A stretch of DNA of 64,000 nt. It comes from Mya arenaria (taxonomy: Eukaryota > Mollusca > Bivalvia > Myida > Myidae). A program made the position numbers and the translations under genes. Every line of letters starts with the position of its first letter. Positions within the stretch are counted from its first letter, which is position 1. The notes under the pieces were generated by a model. That model ran no database searches, was not told the DNA's origin, and saw only the letters and a list, made by a program, of their open reading frames with translations. This document shows, one piece after another, positions 1-12,900 of the stretch. The DNA lies in assembly GCF_026914265.1 (NCBI RefSeq), contig NC_069136.1, forward strand, positions 21,172,715-21,236,714, written 5' to 3'.

Positions 1-3000
1 AGCCTGGTGTCTACAACAGGGTCATCGTTAACCTTGTATCTCTCAACAGGGTCATCGTTAATCTTGTGTCTCTTAACAGGGTCTGTGTTAACCTTGTGCC
101 TCCTAACAAGATCATCGTTAACCTTGTTTCTTTTAACAGTGTCTTTGTTAACCTTGTGCCTCACAATAGGGTCATCGTTTACCTTGTGTCTCTTAATATG
201 GTCATCGTTAACCTTGTGTCTCTAAACATGGTCATCGTTAATCTTGTGCCGCTTAACAAGGTCATCGTTAACCTTGTGTCTCACAACAGGAACATCGTTT
301 ACCTTGTGTCTCACAACATGGTCATCGTGAACCTTGTGTCTCACAACAGGATCATCGTTTACCTTGTGTCTCACAACATGGTCATCGTTAACCTTGTGTC
401 TCACAACATGGTCATCGTTAACCTTGTGTCTCACAACAGGGTCATTGTTTACCTTGTGTCCAACAACAGGGTCATCGTTAACCTTGTGTCCCTTAACATG
501 GTCATCGTTTACCTTGTGTCTCACAACAGGAACATCGTTAACCTTGTGTCTCACAACATGGTCATCGTTAACCTTGTGTCTCACAACATGGTCATCGTTA
601 ACCTTGTGTCTCACAACATGGTCATCGTTAACCTTGTGTCCAACAACAGGGTCATCGTTAACCTTGTGTCCCTTAACATGGTCATCGTTTACCTTGTGTC
701 TCACAACAGGATCATCGTTTACCTTGTGTCTCACAACATGGTCATCATTAACCTTGTGTCTCACAACATGGTCATCGTTAACATTGTGTCTCACAACAGG
801 GTCATTGTTTACCTTGTGTCCAACAACAGGGTCATCGTTAACCTTGTGTCCCTTAACATGGTCATCGTTAACCTTGTGTCTCACAACAGGAACATCGTTT
901 ACCTTGTGTCTCACAACAGGAACATCGTTTACCTTGTGTCTCTCAACATGGTCATCGTTTACCTTGTGTCTCACAACAGGAACATCGTTTACCTTGTGTC
1001 TCACAACAAGGTCATCGTTAACCTTGTGTCTCACAACAGGGTCATCGTTAACCTTGTGTCTCACAACAGGAACATCGTTTACCTTGTGTCTCACAACAGG
1101 ATCATCGTTTACCTTGTGTCTCACAACATGGTCATCGTTTACCTTGTGTCTCACAACAGGGTCATCGTTTACCTTGTGTCTCACAACAGGATCATCGTTT
1201 ACCTCGTGTCTCACAACATGGTCATCGTTAACCTTGAGTCTCACAACAAGTTCATCGTTAACCTTGTGTCTCACAACATGGTCATCGTTAACCTCGTGTC
1301 TCACAACATGGTCATCGTTAACCTTGTGTCTCACAACATGGTCATCGTTAACCTTGTGTCTCACAACAAGGTCATCGTTAACCTTGTGTCTCACAACAAG
1401 GTCATCGTTAACCTCGTGTCTCACAACATGGTCATCGTTAACCTTGTGTCTCACAACAGGGTCATCGTTTACCTTGTGTCTCACAACAGGAACATCGTTA
1501 ACCTTGTGTCTCACAACAGGAACATCGTTTACCTTGTGTTTCACAACATGAACATCGTTTACCTCGTGTCTCACAACAAGGTCATCGTTAACCTTGTGTC
1601 TCACAACAGGAACATCGTTAACCTTGTGTCTCACAACAGGAACATCGTTTACCTTGTGTCTCACAACAGGAACATCGTTTACCTTGTGTCTCACAACAGG
1701 AACATCGTTTACCTTGTGTCTCACAACAGGAACATCGTTTACCTTGTGTCTCACAACAGGAACATCGTTTACCTTGTGTCTCACAACAGGAACATCGTTT
1801 ACCTTGTGTCTCTTAACATGGTTATCGTTTACCTTGTGTCTCACAACAGAAACATCGTTTACCTTGTGTCTCACAACATGGTCATCGTTAACCTTGTGTC
1901 TCACAACATGGTCATCGTTTACCTTGTGTCTCACAACAGGAACATCGTTTACCTTGTGTCTCACAACAGGAACATCGTTTACCTTGTGTCTCACAACAGG
2001 AACATCGTTTACCTTGTGTCTCTCAACAAGGTCATCGTTAACCTTGTGTCTCACAACAGGGTCATCGTTAACCTTGTGTCTCACAACAGGGTCATCGTTA
2101 ACCTTGTGTCTCACAACATGGTTATCGTTAACCTTGTGTCTCACAACAGGGTCATCGTTAACCTTGTGTCTCACAACAGGGTCATCGTTAACCTTGTGTC
2201 TCACAACAGGGTCATCGTTAACCTTATGTCTCACAACAGGGTCATCGTTAACCTTGTGTCTCACAACAAGGTCATCGTTAACCTTGTGTCTCACAACATG
2301 GTCATCGTTAACCTTGTGTCTAACAAAAGGGTCATCGTTAACCTTGTGTCTCAAAACAGGGTCATCGTTAACCTTGTGTCTCACAACAGGGTCATCGTTA
2401 ACCTTGTGTCTCACAACAGGAACATCGTTTACCTTGTGTCTCACAACAGGAACATCGTTTACCTTGTGTCTCACAACAGGAACATCGTTTACCTCGTGTC
2501 TCACAACAAGGTCATCGTTAACCTTGTGTCTCACAACAGGGTCATCGTTAACCTTGTGTCTCACAACAGGGTCATCGTTAACCTTGTGTCTCACAACAGG
2601 AACATTGTTTACCTTGTGTCCAACAACATGGTCATCTTTAACCTTGTGTCTCACAACATGGTTATAGTTTACCTTGTGTCTCACAACATGAACATCGTTA
2701 ACCTTGTGTCTCACAACAGGATCATCGTTTACCTTGTGTCTCACAACATGGTCATCGTTTACCTTGTGTCTCACAACATGGTCATCGTTAACCTTGTGTC
2801 TCACAACATGGTTATCGTTTACCTTGTGTCTCACAACAGGAACATCGTTTACCTTGTGTCCAACAACAAGGTCATCGTTAACCTTGTGTCTCACAACATG
2901 GTCATCGTTTACCTTGTGTCTCACAAGAGGAGCATCGTTTACCTTGTGTCCAACAACAAGGTCATCGTTAACCTTGTGTCCAACAACAAGGTCATCGTTT

Positions 3001-6000
3001 ACCTTGTGTCTCACAACAGGAACATCGTTTACCTTGTGTCTCACAACAGGGTCATCGTTAACCTTGTGTCTCACAACAGGGTCACCGTTTACCTTGTGTC
3101 TCACAACAGGGTCATCGTTTACCTTGTGTCTCACAACATGGTCATCGTTTACCTTGTGTCTCACAACATGGTCATCGTTTACCTTGTGTCTCACAACAGG
3201 AACATCGTTTACCTTGTGTCTCACAACAGGGTCATCGTTTACCTTGTGTCTCACAACATGGTCATCGTTAACCTTGTGTCTCACAACAGGATCATCGTTT
3301 ACCTTGTGTCTCACAACATGGTCATCGTTAACCTTGTGTCTCACAACATGGTCATCGTTTACCTTGTGTCTCACAACAGGGTCATCGTTTACCTTGTGTC
3401 TCACAACATGGTCATCGTTAACCTTGTGTCCAACAACAAGGTCATCGTTAACCTCGTGTCTCTCAACAGGAACATCGTTTACCTTGTGTCTCACAACATG
3501 GTCATCGTTTACCTTGTGTCTCACAACAGGGTCATCGTTTACCTTGTGTCTCACTACATGGTCATCGTTTACCTTGTGTCTCACTACATGGTCATCGTTT
3601 ACCTTGTGTCTCACAACATGGTCATCGTTTACCTTGTGTCTCACAACAGGAACATCGTTTACCTTGTGTCTCACAACAGGAACATCGTTTACCTTGTGTC
3701 TCACAACATGGTCATCGTTAATCTTGTGTCTCACAACATGGTCATCGTTTACCTTGTGTCTCACAACATGGTCATCGTTTACCTTGTGTCTCACAACAGG
3801 AACATCGTTTACCTTGTGTCTCACAACAGGATCATCGTTTACCTTGTGTCTCACAACAGGATCATCGTTTACCTTGTGTCTCACAACATGGTCATCGTTA
3901 ACCTTGTGTCTCACAACAGGAACATCGTCAACCTTGTGTCTCACAACATGGTCATCGTTTACCTTGTGTCTCACAACAGGAACATCGTTTACCTTGTGTC
4001 TCACAACAAGGTCATCGTTAACCTTGTGTCCAACAACAAGGTCATCGTTAACCTTGTGTCTCTTAACAGGAACATCGTTTACCTTGTGTCTCACAACATG
4101 GTCATCGTTTACCTTGTGTCTCACAACAGGATCATCATTTACCTTGTGTCTCACAACATGGTCATCGTTAACCTTGAGTCTCACAACAAGGTCATCGTTT
4201 ACCTTGTGTCTCTTAACATGATCATCGTTTACCTTGTACCTCTCAACAGGGTCTTTGTTAATCTTGTGCCTCACAACATGGTCATCGTTTACCTTGTCTA
4301 TCTCAACAGGTTCATCGTAAACATTGTGGCTCACAACAGGGTCATCGTTTACCTTGTGTCTCTCAACAAGTTCATCGTAAACATTGTGCCTTACAACAGG
4401 GTCATCGTTTACGTTGTGCCTCACAACAGGGTCATCGTTTACCTTGTGCCTCTCAACAAGTTCATCGTAAACATTGTGCCTCACAACAGGGTCATCGTTT
4501 ACGTTGTGCCTCACAACAGGGTCATCGTTTACCTTGTGTCTCACAAAACGGTCATCGTTTACATTGTGTCTCCCAACATGGTCATTGTTAACCTTGTGTC
4601 TCTCAACATGGTCATCGTTAACCTTGTGCCTCACAACAGGGTTATCATTTACCTAGTGTCTCACAATAGGGTCATCGTTAACCTTGTGTCTCACAACATG
4701 GTCATCGTTAACCTTGTGTCTCTCAACATGATCATCGTTAACCTTGTGCCTCACAACATGGTCATCGTTTACCTTGTGTCTCACAACATGGTCATTGTTA
4801 ACCTTATGTCTCTCAACATGGTCATCGTTAACCTTGTGTCTCACAACAGGGTCATCGTTAACCTTTTTGCCTCACAACATGGTCATCGTTAACCTTGTGT
4901 CTCTCAACATGGTCATCGTTAACCTTGTGTCTCTCAACATGGTCATCGTTAACCTTGTCCCTCACAACAGGGTCATCTTAAGCATTTTGCCTCTCAACAG
5001 AGTCATCGTTAACCTTGTACCTCACAACAGGGTAATCATTTACCTAGTGTCTCACAATAGGGTCATCGTTTACCTTGTGTCTCACAACATGGTCATTGTT
5101 AACCTTATATCTCTCAACATGGTCATCGTTAACCTTGTGCCTCACAACAGGGTCATCGTTAACCTTGTTTTTCACAACATGGTCATCGTTAACCTTGTCC
5201 CTCACAACAGGTTCATCTTAAGCATTTTGCCTCTCAACAGAGTCATCGTTAACCTTGTACCTCTATACAGGGTCATCGTTATCCTTGTGCCTCATAACAG
5301 GGTCTTTGTTAACTTTGTGCCTTTAACATGGTCTTTATTAACCTTGTGCCTCTCAACATGGTCATCGTTAACCTTGTGCCTCATAACAGGTTCATCGTTA
5401 ACCGTGCGCCTCTTAACAGGGTCATCGTTATCCTTGTGCCTCTTAACATGGTCATCGTTAACCTTGTGCCTCTCAACAGGGTCATCGTTTACATTGTGCC
5501 CCTCAACAGGGTCTTTGTTAACATTGTGCCTCTTAACATGTTCATCTTTAACCTTGTGCCTCTCAACAGGTTCTTTGTTAACCTTGTGCCTCTTAACAGG
5601 GTTTTTGTTAGCCTTGTGCCTCTTAACAGGGTTTTTGTTAACGTTGTGCCTCTTAACAGGGTTTTTGTTAACGTTGTGCCTTTTAACATGGTCGTCGTTA
5701 ACCTTGTGCCTCGCAACAGGGACTTCGTTAACCCTGTGCCTCTTAACAGGGTCTTGTTAACATTGTGCCTCTTAACAGGGTCTTTGTTAACCTTGTGCCT
5801 CTTGACAGGGTCATCGTTAACCTTCCGCCTCTCAACAGGGTCTTTTTGTAACCTTATGCCCCTTAACATGGCCATCGTTAACCTTGTGCTTCTCAACAGG
5901 GTCTTTGTTAAACTTGTGCCTCTTAACAGGGTCTTTGTTAATCTTGTGCCTATTAACAGGGTCTTTGTTATGTTTGTGCCTCTCAACAGGGTCTTTCTTA

Positions 6001-6552
6001 ATCTTGCGCCTCTCAACAGGGTCTTTTTTAACCTTGTGCCTCTTAACATTGTCTTTGTTAACGTTGTGCCTCTCAACAGGGTCATCGTTAATATTGTGCC
6101 TCTTAACAGGGTCAGCGTTAACCTTGTCCCTCTTAACAGGGTCATCGTTAGCCTTGTGCCTCTCAACAGGGTCATCGTTAACCTTGTCCCTCTCAACAGG
6201 GTCATCGTTATCATTGCGCCTCTCAACAGGGTCATCGCTAACCTTGTGCCTCCTAAAAGGGTCATCGTTAACCTTGTCCCTCTCAACAGGGTCATTGTTA
6301 ACCTTGTGCCTCTCAACAGGATCATCGTTAACTTAGTGCCTCTTAACATGGTCATCGTTAACCTTGTGCTTCTCAACAGGGTCATCGTTAACCTTGTCCC
6401 TCTCAACAGGATCATCGTTAACATTGCGCCTCTCAACAGGGTCTTCGCTAACCTTGTGCCTCTTAACAGGGTCTTTGTTAACCTTGTCCCTCTCAACAGG
6501 GTTATTGTCAACCTTGTGCCTCTCAACAGGGTCATCGTTAACCTTGTGCCTC
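1..6552. repeat. 30-bp minisatellite, intron 16 of copy 1
   Basis: About 218 tandem units of 30 bp, plus-strand core GTTAACCTTGTGTCTCAC; the array runs off the window's left edge. Units between about 250 and 4250 are the most uniform (CACAACAGG/CACAACATG forms), and units toward 6500 are more varied (CTCTTAACAGG forms), the usual pattern of central homogenisation. It resumes for 1-2 units at 6911-6953 after a MITE insertion. It lies downstream of exon 16 of copy 1, so in that gene's last intron. Because 30 is a multiple of 3 the array has long open frames on both strands. I see no evidence that they are translated. Confidence 0.95.
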
Positions 6553-6556
6553 TTAA

Positions 6557-6910
6557 AGCTGCACCCTCACAGGTTTACCGTTTTGACAAAAAAAAATATC
6601 ATTTGTCTTGGAACGAGCTAATTTATAAGAAAATTCATGTAAAACAAAAATATAAAATTGATGACAGAACATTAGATGGCAGATGTTTATATTTAAGTCA
6701 AAAATTGATGTTTTATAAATTTTTCTTAAACCGTTAGTATCGGTTTAAGCCATAAAACATTAATTTTGGAACGGAAATATAAAAATCTGCGATCTGATCT
6801 TTTGTCAGCAGTCTTTTATGACTGGTTTGCAGATATTTACGCAAAACATTTGCTCATTCCAGGACAAAAAAAATAAATTGTCAAAACGGTAAATCTGTGA
6901 GAGTGCAGCT
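6557..6910. mobile_element. piggyBac-like MITE (family A), 354 bp, TTAA target
   Basis: Terminal inverted repeats of about 35 bp begin AGCTGCACCCTCACAG at the left and end CTGTGAGAGTGCAGCT at the right. It is flanked by TTAA on both sides (6553-6556 and 6911-6914). The minisatellite unit before insertion reads CTCTTAACAGGG, so the TTAA duplication can be read directly. No coding capacity. It must be younger than this part of the array. Internal sequence related to it occurs at about 54895-55140. Confidence 0.85.
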
Positions 6911-6988
6911 TTAACAGGGTCATCGTTTACCTTGTACTTCTCAACAGGGTCTTAAATAACAAATAAGACTTGTAAATATTTTGTAAAC

Positions 6989-9900
6989 CTTGTTTTGCTG
7001 GATCTCGGGTGGATAGGGAGTTCTTCAGTTGTTGCTTTCTTAAATTTATAAAGACGCACGCTGCAATGATGATAAAAACCGACGCTGCTGTTCCAATCAC
7101 AACACCAATTATTAATCCCACGTTGGTTTCATTCTCATCAATAGTTGGTGGACTGTACGTATGATTTGTTCGTCCGTTAAAGGAAATCACAAATCCTATG
7201 AAAGGAAAAAAACGCTGTATAAAACTTTTTTCGCTTTGGAAAGATTTATCTCATCTTAAGTCAGATTTCGTAATAACTTCCTACAACTTCGTACAAAAGT
7301 ACGAGTTAATTGTACTGAACCTTACAGATATACTTACCATTAGCTATAACTATTGAAACAATATTTGACATAGCTCCCTTATTTCCAACCTCATCTAAAG
7401 CTCTGATGACCAAAAATGCCGTCTCGTTAAATTCTTTTTCAGTTGTTACAGAAATATCGACAGCCTCGTCTTCGCCTGAGTCTCTAGGGTCAAGGTTATG
7501 TTGACCAATGTTTAGAGCTTGAGCATTTTCAAAGTTATTTAACAAAGTGTTTAAGTCCGTTGCGTATCGGAGTTGATAAGATGTTGCTGAAAAGAAAACA
7601 AATAACTGTTTATCCAACTGCATTGTCATTTCAATACTCATTGTACATTTTCTTAATATCAAAGAAACTATGTTAATTGGAATATTAAATAAATTAACCT
7701 CAGATAATGTATAAGTGGAACAACATGTCAACATTTGCTATGTGAGCTTAGCATTTTGTTCAAGTTACCATTAAGAATTAGATTAAAAGTGCTACCCCTC
7801 GTTACTTTATAACATCTCTTGATCATTTACTTGCTTTCATTACTAGGGTAAATACGGTTAGCATGCCTAATGACATTACTCTGCCTACATATCAAAAACA
7901 TACCGTGTAGGTATCGAGTCCACGATTTTTGTCCTTTTCAATGATCTTATGTATCTTTTGCTGCCTCTCTATGCGAGTTATTAATCCTACAGATCCTATT
8001 CAGATGTACTTTTAAAACAACAAAACATTTTACTTCATTTCTTGTTTTAAAAATAAAATGAAAATATAATTAACTTTTGCTGTGCTTAGCTGACAAAGAG
8101 ATATGTTTACCTCGACCAGTGTAGCTGTCGCCACCCGTTGCAGTCCAGCGTATTGTAAAATGCCGGGTATTTTCATTCGTTTTAATATCTTCGATTCTGA
8201 GATCAGTAATTCGTCCAGGGGGTGTAGTATCCCCTATTGTTGTAGGAGATAATTCGACATCCGCAACGAGTGAAAACCTTTCAAAACTTTCCTCGATCAC
8301 AATTTCCTTAAAAGCGTCTGTAAAATAAAGTTTGCTGGTTTAAATATAATGAAGCTACGTTAACATTATAGTGACGCACTTATTTAAAATCAATATATAC
8401 ACATGAATAACAAACATAAATTCCTTGCTTAATAATGCATTTATGGAAAAAAACAACATAACTGATAACAAGATTATAACCGTGTATTCAATAGCTGAAA
8501 ACGCAAAAATATTAAATGTTTTGTGAATGGTAAAATATTTACTGTCTTTCATAATGTAGAAATACCGTAATTTCTGCACCTATATTTGAAAATGAACTCG
8601 GTTTCCTTCATAAGAACCATTGTTTTCGATATTTATTTATCCTTTTTGAAATATTAAAACAATATTATTAATTGTGGTCAATCTCATTTGGGGGTAAGAG
8701 TGCAACATAAATACAACACAATAGCAGATGGAACTAAACACTTTTAAATGAGATATGTTAATATTGATATAAAATTACATAAATACCCGCAATAAAAACA
8801 AATTAAACAGAGAAAACGTAATTCTAACATATAACACTTTATAATTTAAAACACAAAGTGCGACCACGTCCATATGTTGTTCGTTTTACCTGTATCGTAG
8901 TTGTTTGAGCAATTACCTGGGTTTATCGTTGCCGCACCCTCAATGCCACTCAGAAATATGATTGAATTTGCCTTCACACTGACTCGGGTTTCACTCCGGC
9001 CTTCTATTTGACATGTTAATTTTCCAGTGTAAGTTCCGTCGTCTGCTGTATTATCCTCACCTAAATACGTATGTTATTATTTGTTTTGTTTTTATGGTTG
9101 AATCATTAAAACTTATAAAAAGATTCTTTACAAAAAACTAAACCACTTTAGAATGTGCTACTTGTAATTATCATTGGTCTTTCGCTATTGCTATCAGATT
9201 TCATTGTGTTTCGCCGTAAAAAATGTTGATGCTAGCCCCCATTTAGTAGTCTCATTTCGTTAATTTGAGACAAGAAAAAGCTGAGAATTGTTACCTTTTC
9301 CATCGTCGTTTAAAATTGCAAAACAGTTTCCAGCCACGGCATCGACGCTGGCAGTGGCAACGACGTTGGCATTCAAAACAGGAGCGTTCCCCTTCAACAC
9401 GTCCGTATACACAACGTTTTTCTTGAAACGTGTTGTTACGGTAACTTGTAGATTATCCTTTGATTTAGATTTCACATCGTACTCCCAGTTTATAGCTGTA
9501 TCAGGATTTGTTTTACAACAATAAAATATGTCCCTTTCTAAAAAAAGTCAAGACAAATAACGACGGTTAGTAGGGATGATTCAACAAAAGTATTACGTTG
9601 AAAACAATAAGATCGAGATACTATATATAAGTTATACGCAGACTTGGGCATCTTCATGTTATCTTGACCTTTCGACATGGAACTTGGTCTTAACCTAATT
9701 TGTTTTCAAAATATTATAAACATGTACATTGCTTCGGAACTAAACCACACGATTCCGAGGTTGCTAAAATCAAAACCTCCGAAGTTCAGTAAAAGCCTAG
9801 AATTTTGTGTCGTATGTTTTAGACTGAAAACCTCAGCTATCAGATATCAAAACAAAAAAAAAACAATTTCAAGCATCACATGTGTTATTGAAGATACTTA

Positions 9901-12900
9901 TGAAATAGTCGTGATTTGAAAAAAAAGAGTTTAACTTACGGGTAACTTTCCAGAAAACCTTGCCATAATGGGTGTCTCACTAATATGTGAACTGCTCTCA
10001 TGGACGCTATTCCCTGCTCCTCTTATTTCAAAGTCGAAATGTGGTTTTGAGTTGCTTGGAAAAATGACAACTGTTGTGTTTAACCCCACCCCATCATCGA
10101 TTGTGAAATTGAAATTCAGCACGCTGCTGTTCTTTAGCGTCCCTGATCTCATCTACAAGATACAATGATTTTAAATCTTAAAACAAAAATGGCAGCACGA
10201 TTTCGTATCCCTTTTTAATGTATGATCCATATACATGTAATATAATTTGTTATGTGAGTCGAGTTAATGTTTGGCCCTTAAATTGTAAATCGGTACTTAG
10301 TGGTAAAATCCTTTGATATAGTCAACAATTAGCAGTTTAGTTTTCTTTCAACACTATTAGAGTGGTTGCAAAACACTATATGTACGGGTACTTATACTTG
10401 TGGACTACTTTGCGTGTGCTTCGTCGACAATGACCGCGTGCAATGCTTATATTTGAAGTTGAACAAGACTGCCATATCTTCCGCCGAAATAAGAACAGTA
10501 TCAACTTCGCCGTACGACACAGGATTACAATTAAACAACTGACATTAACTAAGCTAATATTGCAAATACATTCATGGTTCCTACTGCACTCCTCCTCAAT
10601 GAAACCAATTAATATTATTATGCAGATAGAAGACAATACTCCAAAGACTTTTTAAGTTATGCTTCGGACAAGAATTCATTATGAAAATAACCAAAGGGTA
10701 ATAACTAAAAAAAACCTGCACCCAGTGTCATGGTTGTTTTGCACTGCACTTTTCCTAAATGTGATACATATATGTATTTTGTTAGATGTCAATACAAAGA
10801 TTTTTCAAGTTATGCACCAGATAAAAAATAAGCATGAAAATTAACAATGGGCAATAACTCATATACTGCAGCCAGAGTAATTGTTCCCTTGCACTTCACT
10901 TCCTCAATGAGATCTATCTGTATATGCAGTTTGAAGTCAATACTCCAAAGACTTACAAGTAATATTCAAGAAAAGATTGCCCGGACACAAACACGCACAC
11001 TCCCACAGACGCACAAACCCTCACTATTACTATATCCTCTTTCGCTGGTAGATAATATAATAAAAGAAAAGATGTATCCGAGTATCAAAGATTGTACAAG
11101 GTCCGGATTACACCATTCACATAGTCTAGTACACTTGGTGCTTTGTAACTTCTCTGTTTACTTATTTCAAAACATTAATATTGTAACTTACCTCCTCCGA
11201 TTTACATCCGCCCCCAGTTATACTGTTCGACAATGCTTTTGACAAGACAGAAACAAACGTAATATTTCCTCCAATCTCAAGAAAAAGACTTTTCCCGCCA
11301 GTATTTCTCGACACGTTGGCGAGTCTTACAGAAGACTGAGAGGTGATAGCGACTGTGTGAATCAGTATGCCCAGATCTTTAGCTCTGTTCGTCTGCTCTG
11401 TTATTGTTTCAATACTAGTATCTTCGCCATCAGACATAAGAATAATCTCCGAATGTTTTGTGGATGTGGGAAAGTTTTTTTCGATTTCCTGAAGTAAAAA
11501 CTATGGATAAGTAATAGCCTGTGATTTTGTATCTATTTTTAAAGCATAAATAACTCTGGCTTGCAACATAAGATTTTCGTTACCAAACCTTTTTTAACTT
11601 TTTTGTCTTGAATCTGCATTTTAATCTATTAATAGAAAAACTTTGTTACAAGTATTCCATTCTTAAACAGACCATACATATTGCTCATGTGATTCATCAC
11701 GTCCTTAGTCTCTTCCGCATGAACGTATATAATAAGTATACATATGTGCTGATAAAATCTATTTTATATAGCCTTCATTGTCTTTTAATAGAAATGATGC
11801 TTTTAACAATTTAAAAGACATTGAAGGAGGAGATCCTACATCTATAGCAAGCTTGAGTCCACATCCGATACAAGTACCGCCACTCGGATCCTTTGGGAGA
11901 GCATCTACTAGAGCATCCCTCGTAGCTTCACTGTCGACCTTAGTGATAGCTGTAGAATAATTCGGGTAAATGTGTTTTCTTCAGTAATGCATTGTATTTG
12001 AAATATTATGTGTTTATGCCAACTGGTTACGCAATAAGAATGGGCAGTTTGTACATTTGTACTTAAATTCAAGGCACTCATTCCATTACATAGCTCATTC
12101 ATGGCCGAAAGGTTTTATACAATGGCACAATTAAAATCTACGGAGTAGATTTTATAGTTACAAAATGTTTTCACGTTGATCCTCATTATGATATAATCAG
12201 ACTGAATCTTAATGTGAAGTTTATTTTGGCTCTAAATATAATAATAAATTTGGATTAACGTTACCGTTTTTTCTTCGCCAGTTATTTTTTGTTTATTTTG
12301 GAACTACATTCCTTGTAGAGTAATAAGTTTTGATTTGTTAAAATTGTTATTTTGACTTTTGGCGCGAACTCAAGTTTTCTTCATTCTGTATTTTGTGTCA
12401 AAACGGATCACATCGTTTATTTTAAAAAAATACTGACACTTAAAATAATGCGGAGCTTTGTACATCGTTTTTTAATATTCAATATTTAAATTTATGGATT
12501 ATGTTATAATCTGGAGCTCGATATCAAAAGGAGTAATTTGAAAATTCTCGGATCTGAGGAGTTTAGTGTTTGGACATAAATTTGCTTATAATTAATTGAT
12601 AAACATAGTTGGCACAATGTCCGAAAAAGAATAAGAAAGAAACAATTATTGCACTGCGAGGATGGACTGCAAACAATTGAATACGGGACTGACTGAAGAC
12701 TCCTTGAAAGCTAAGGTTGTAAACAAAGATTGCGTACCGATGGACGTTTGTACGACAGATATGTCCGGGAACAAGGTTTCGGAGGGGTTGACAAAGATTG
12801 TTGTTTCTTTTGGCCAGACGTTTTCGTTGAGGGAGTAAGGAACGACGGAGCATTTAAGATCGGTAACGTTGTAGGTTACAAACTCCCGGACATTCCATTA

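Noticed and set aside
222-4634. Minus-strand open frame of 1470 codons (RHKVNDDPVV repeats), same strand as CLCA
   Set aside because: Tempting as a giant CLCA tail, but the exon 16 donor and the exon 17 found in copies 2 and 3 complete the protein without it, and the read-through frame from exon 16 stops in the first units.
66-4892. Plus-strand open frame of 1608 codons with a 10-residue repeat (VIVNLVSHNR-like)
   Set aside because: Product of a 30-bp repeat: other frames on the same and opposite strand are also open for hundreds of codons, and the array lies in the last intron of a minus-strand gene. No promoter, signal or domain.
1-6552. CRISPR-like array
   Set aside because: Units are contiguous 30-bp repeats with no unique spacers, in an animal genome with introns.
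1-6552. Telomere or centromere repeat
   Set aside because: The unit is not a telomere motif, and the same repeat sits in three separate introns of one gene family.
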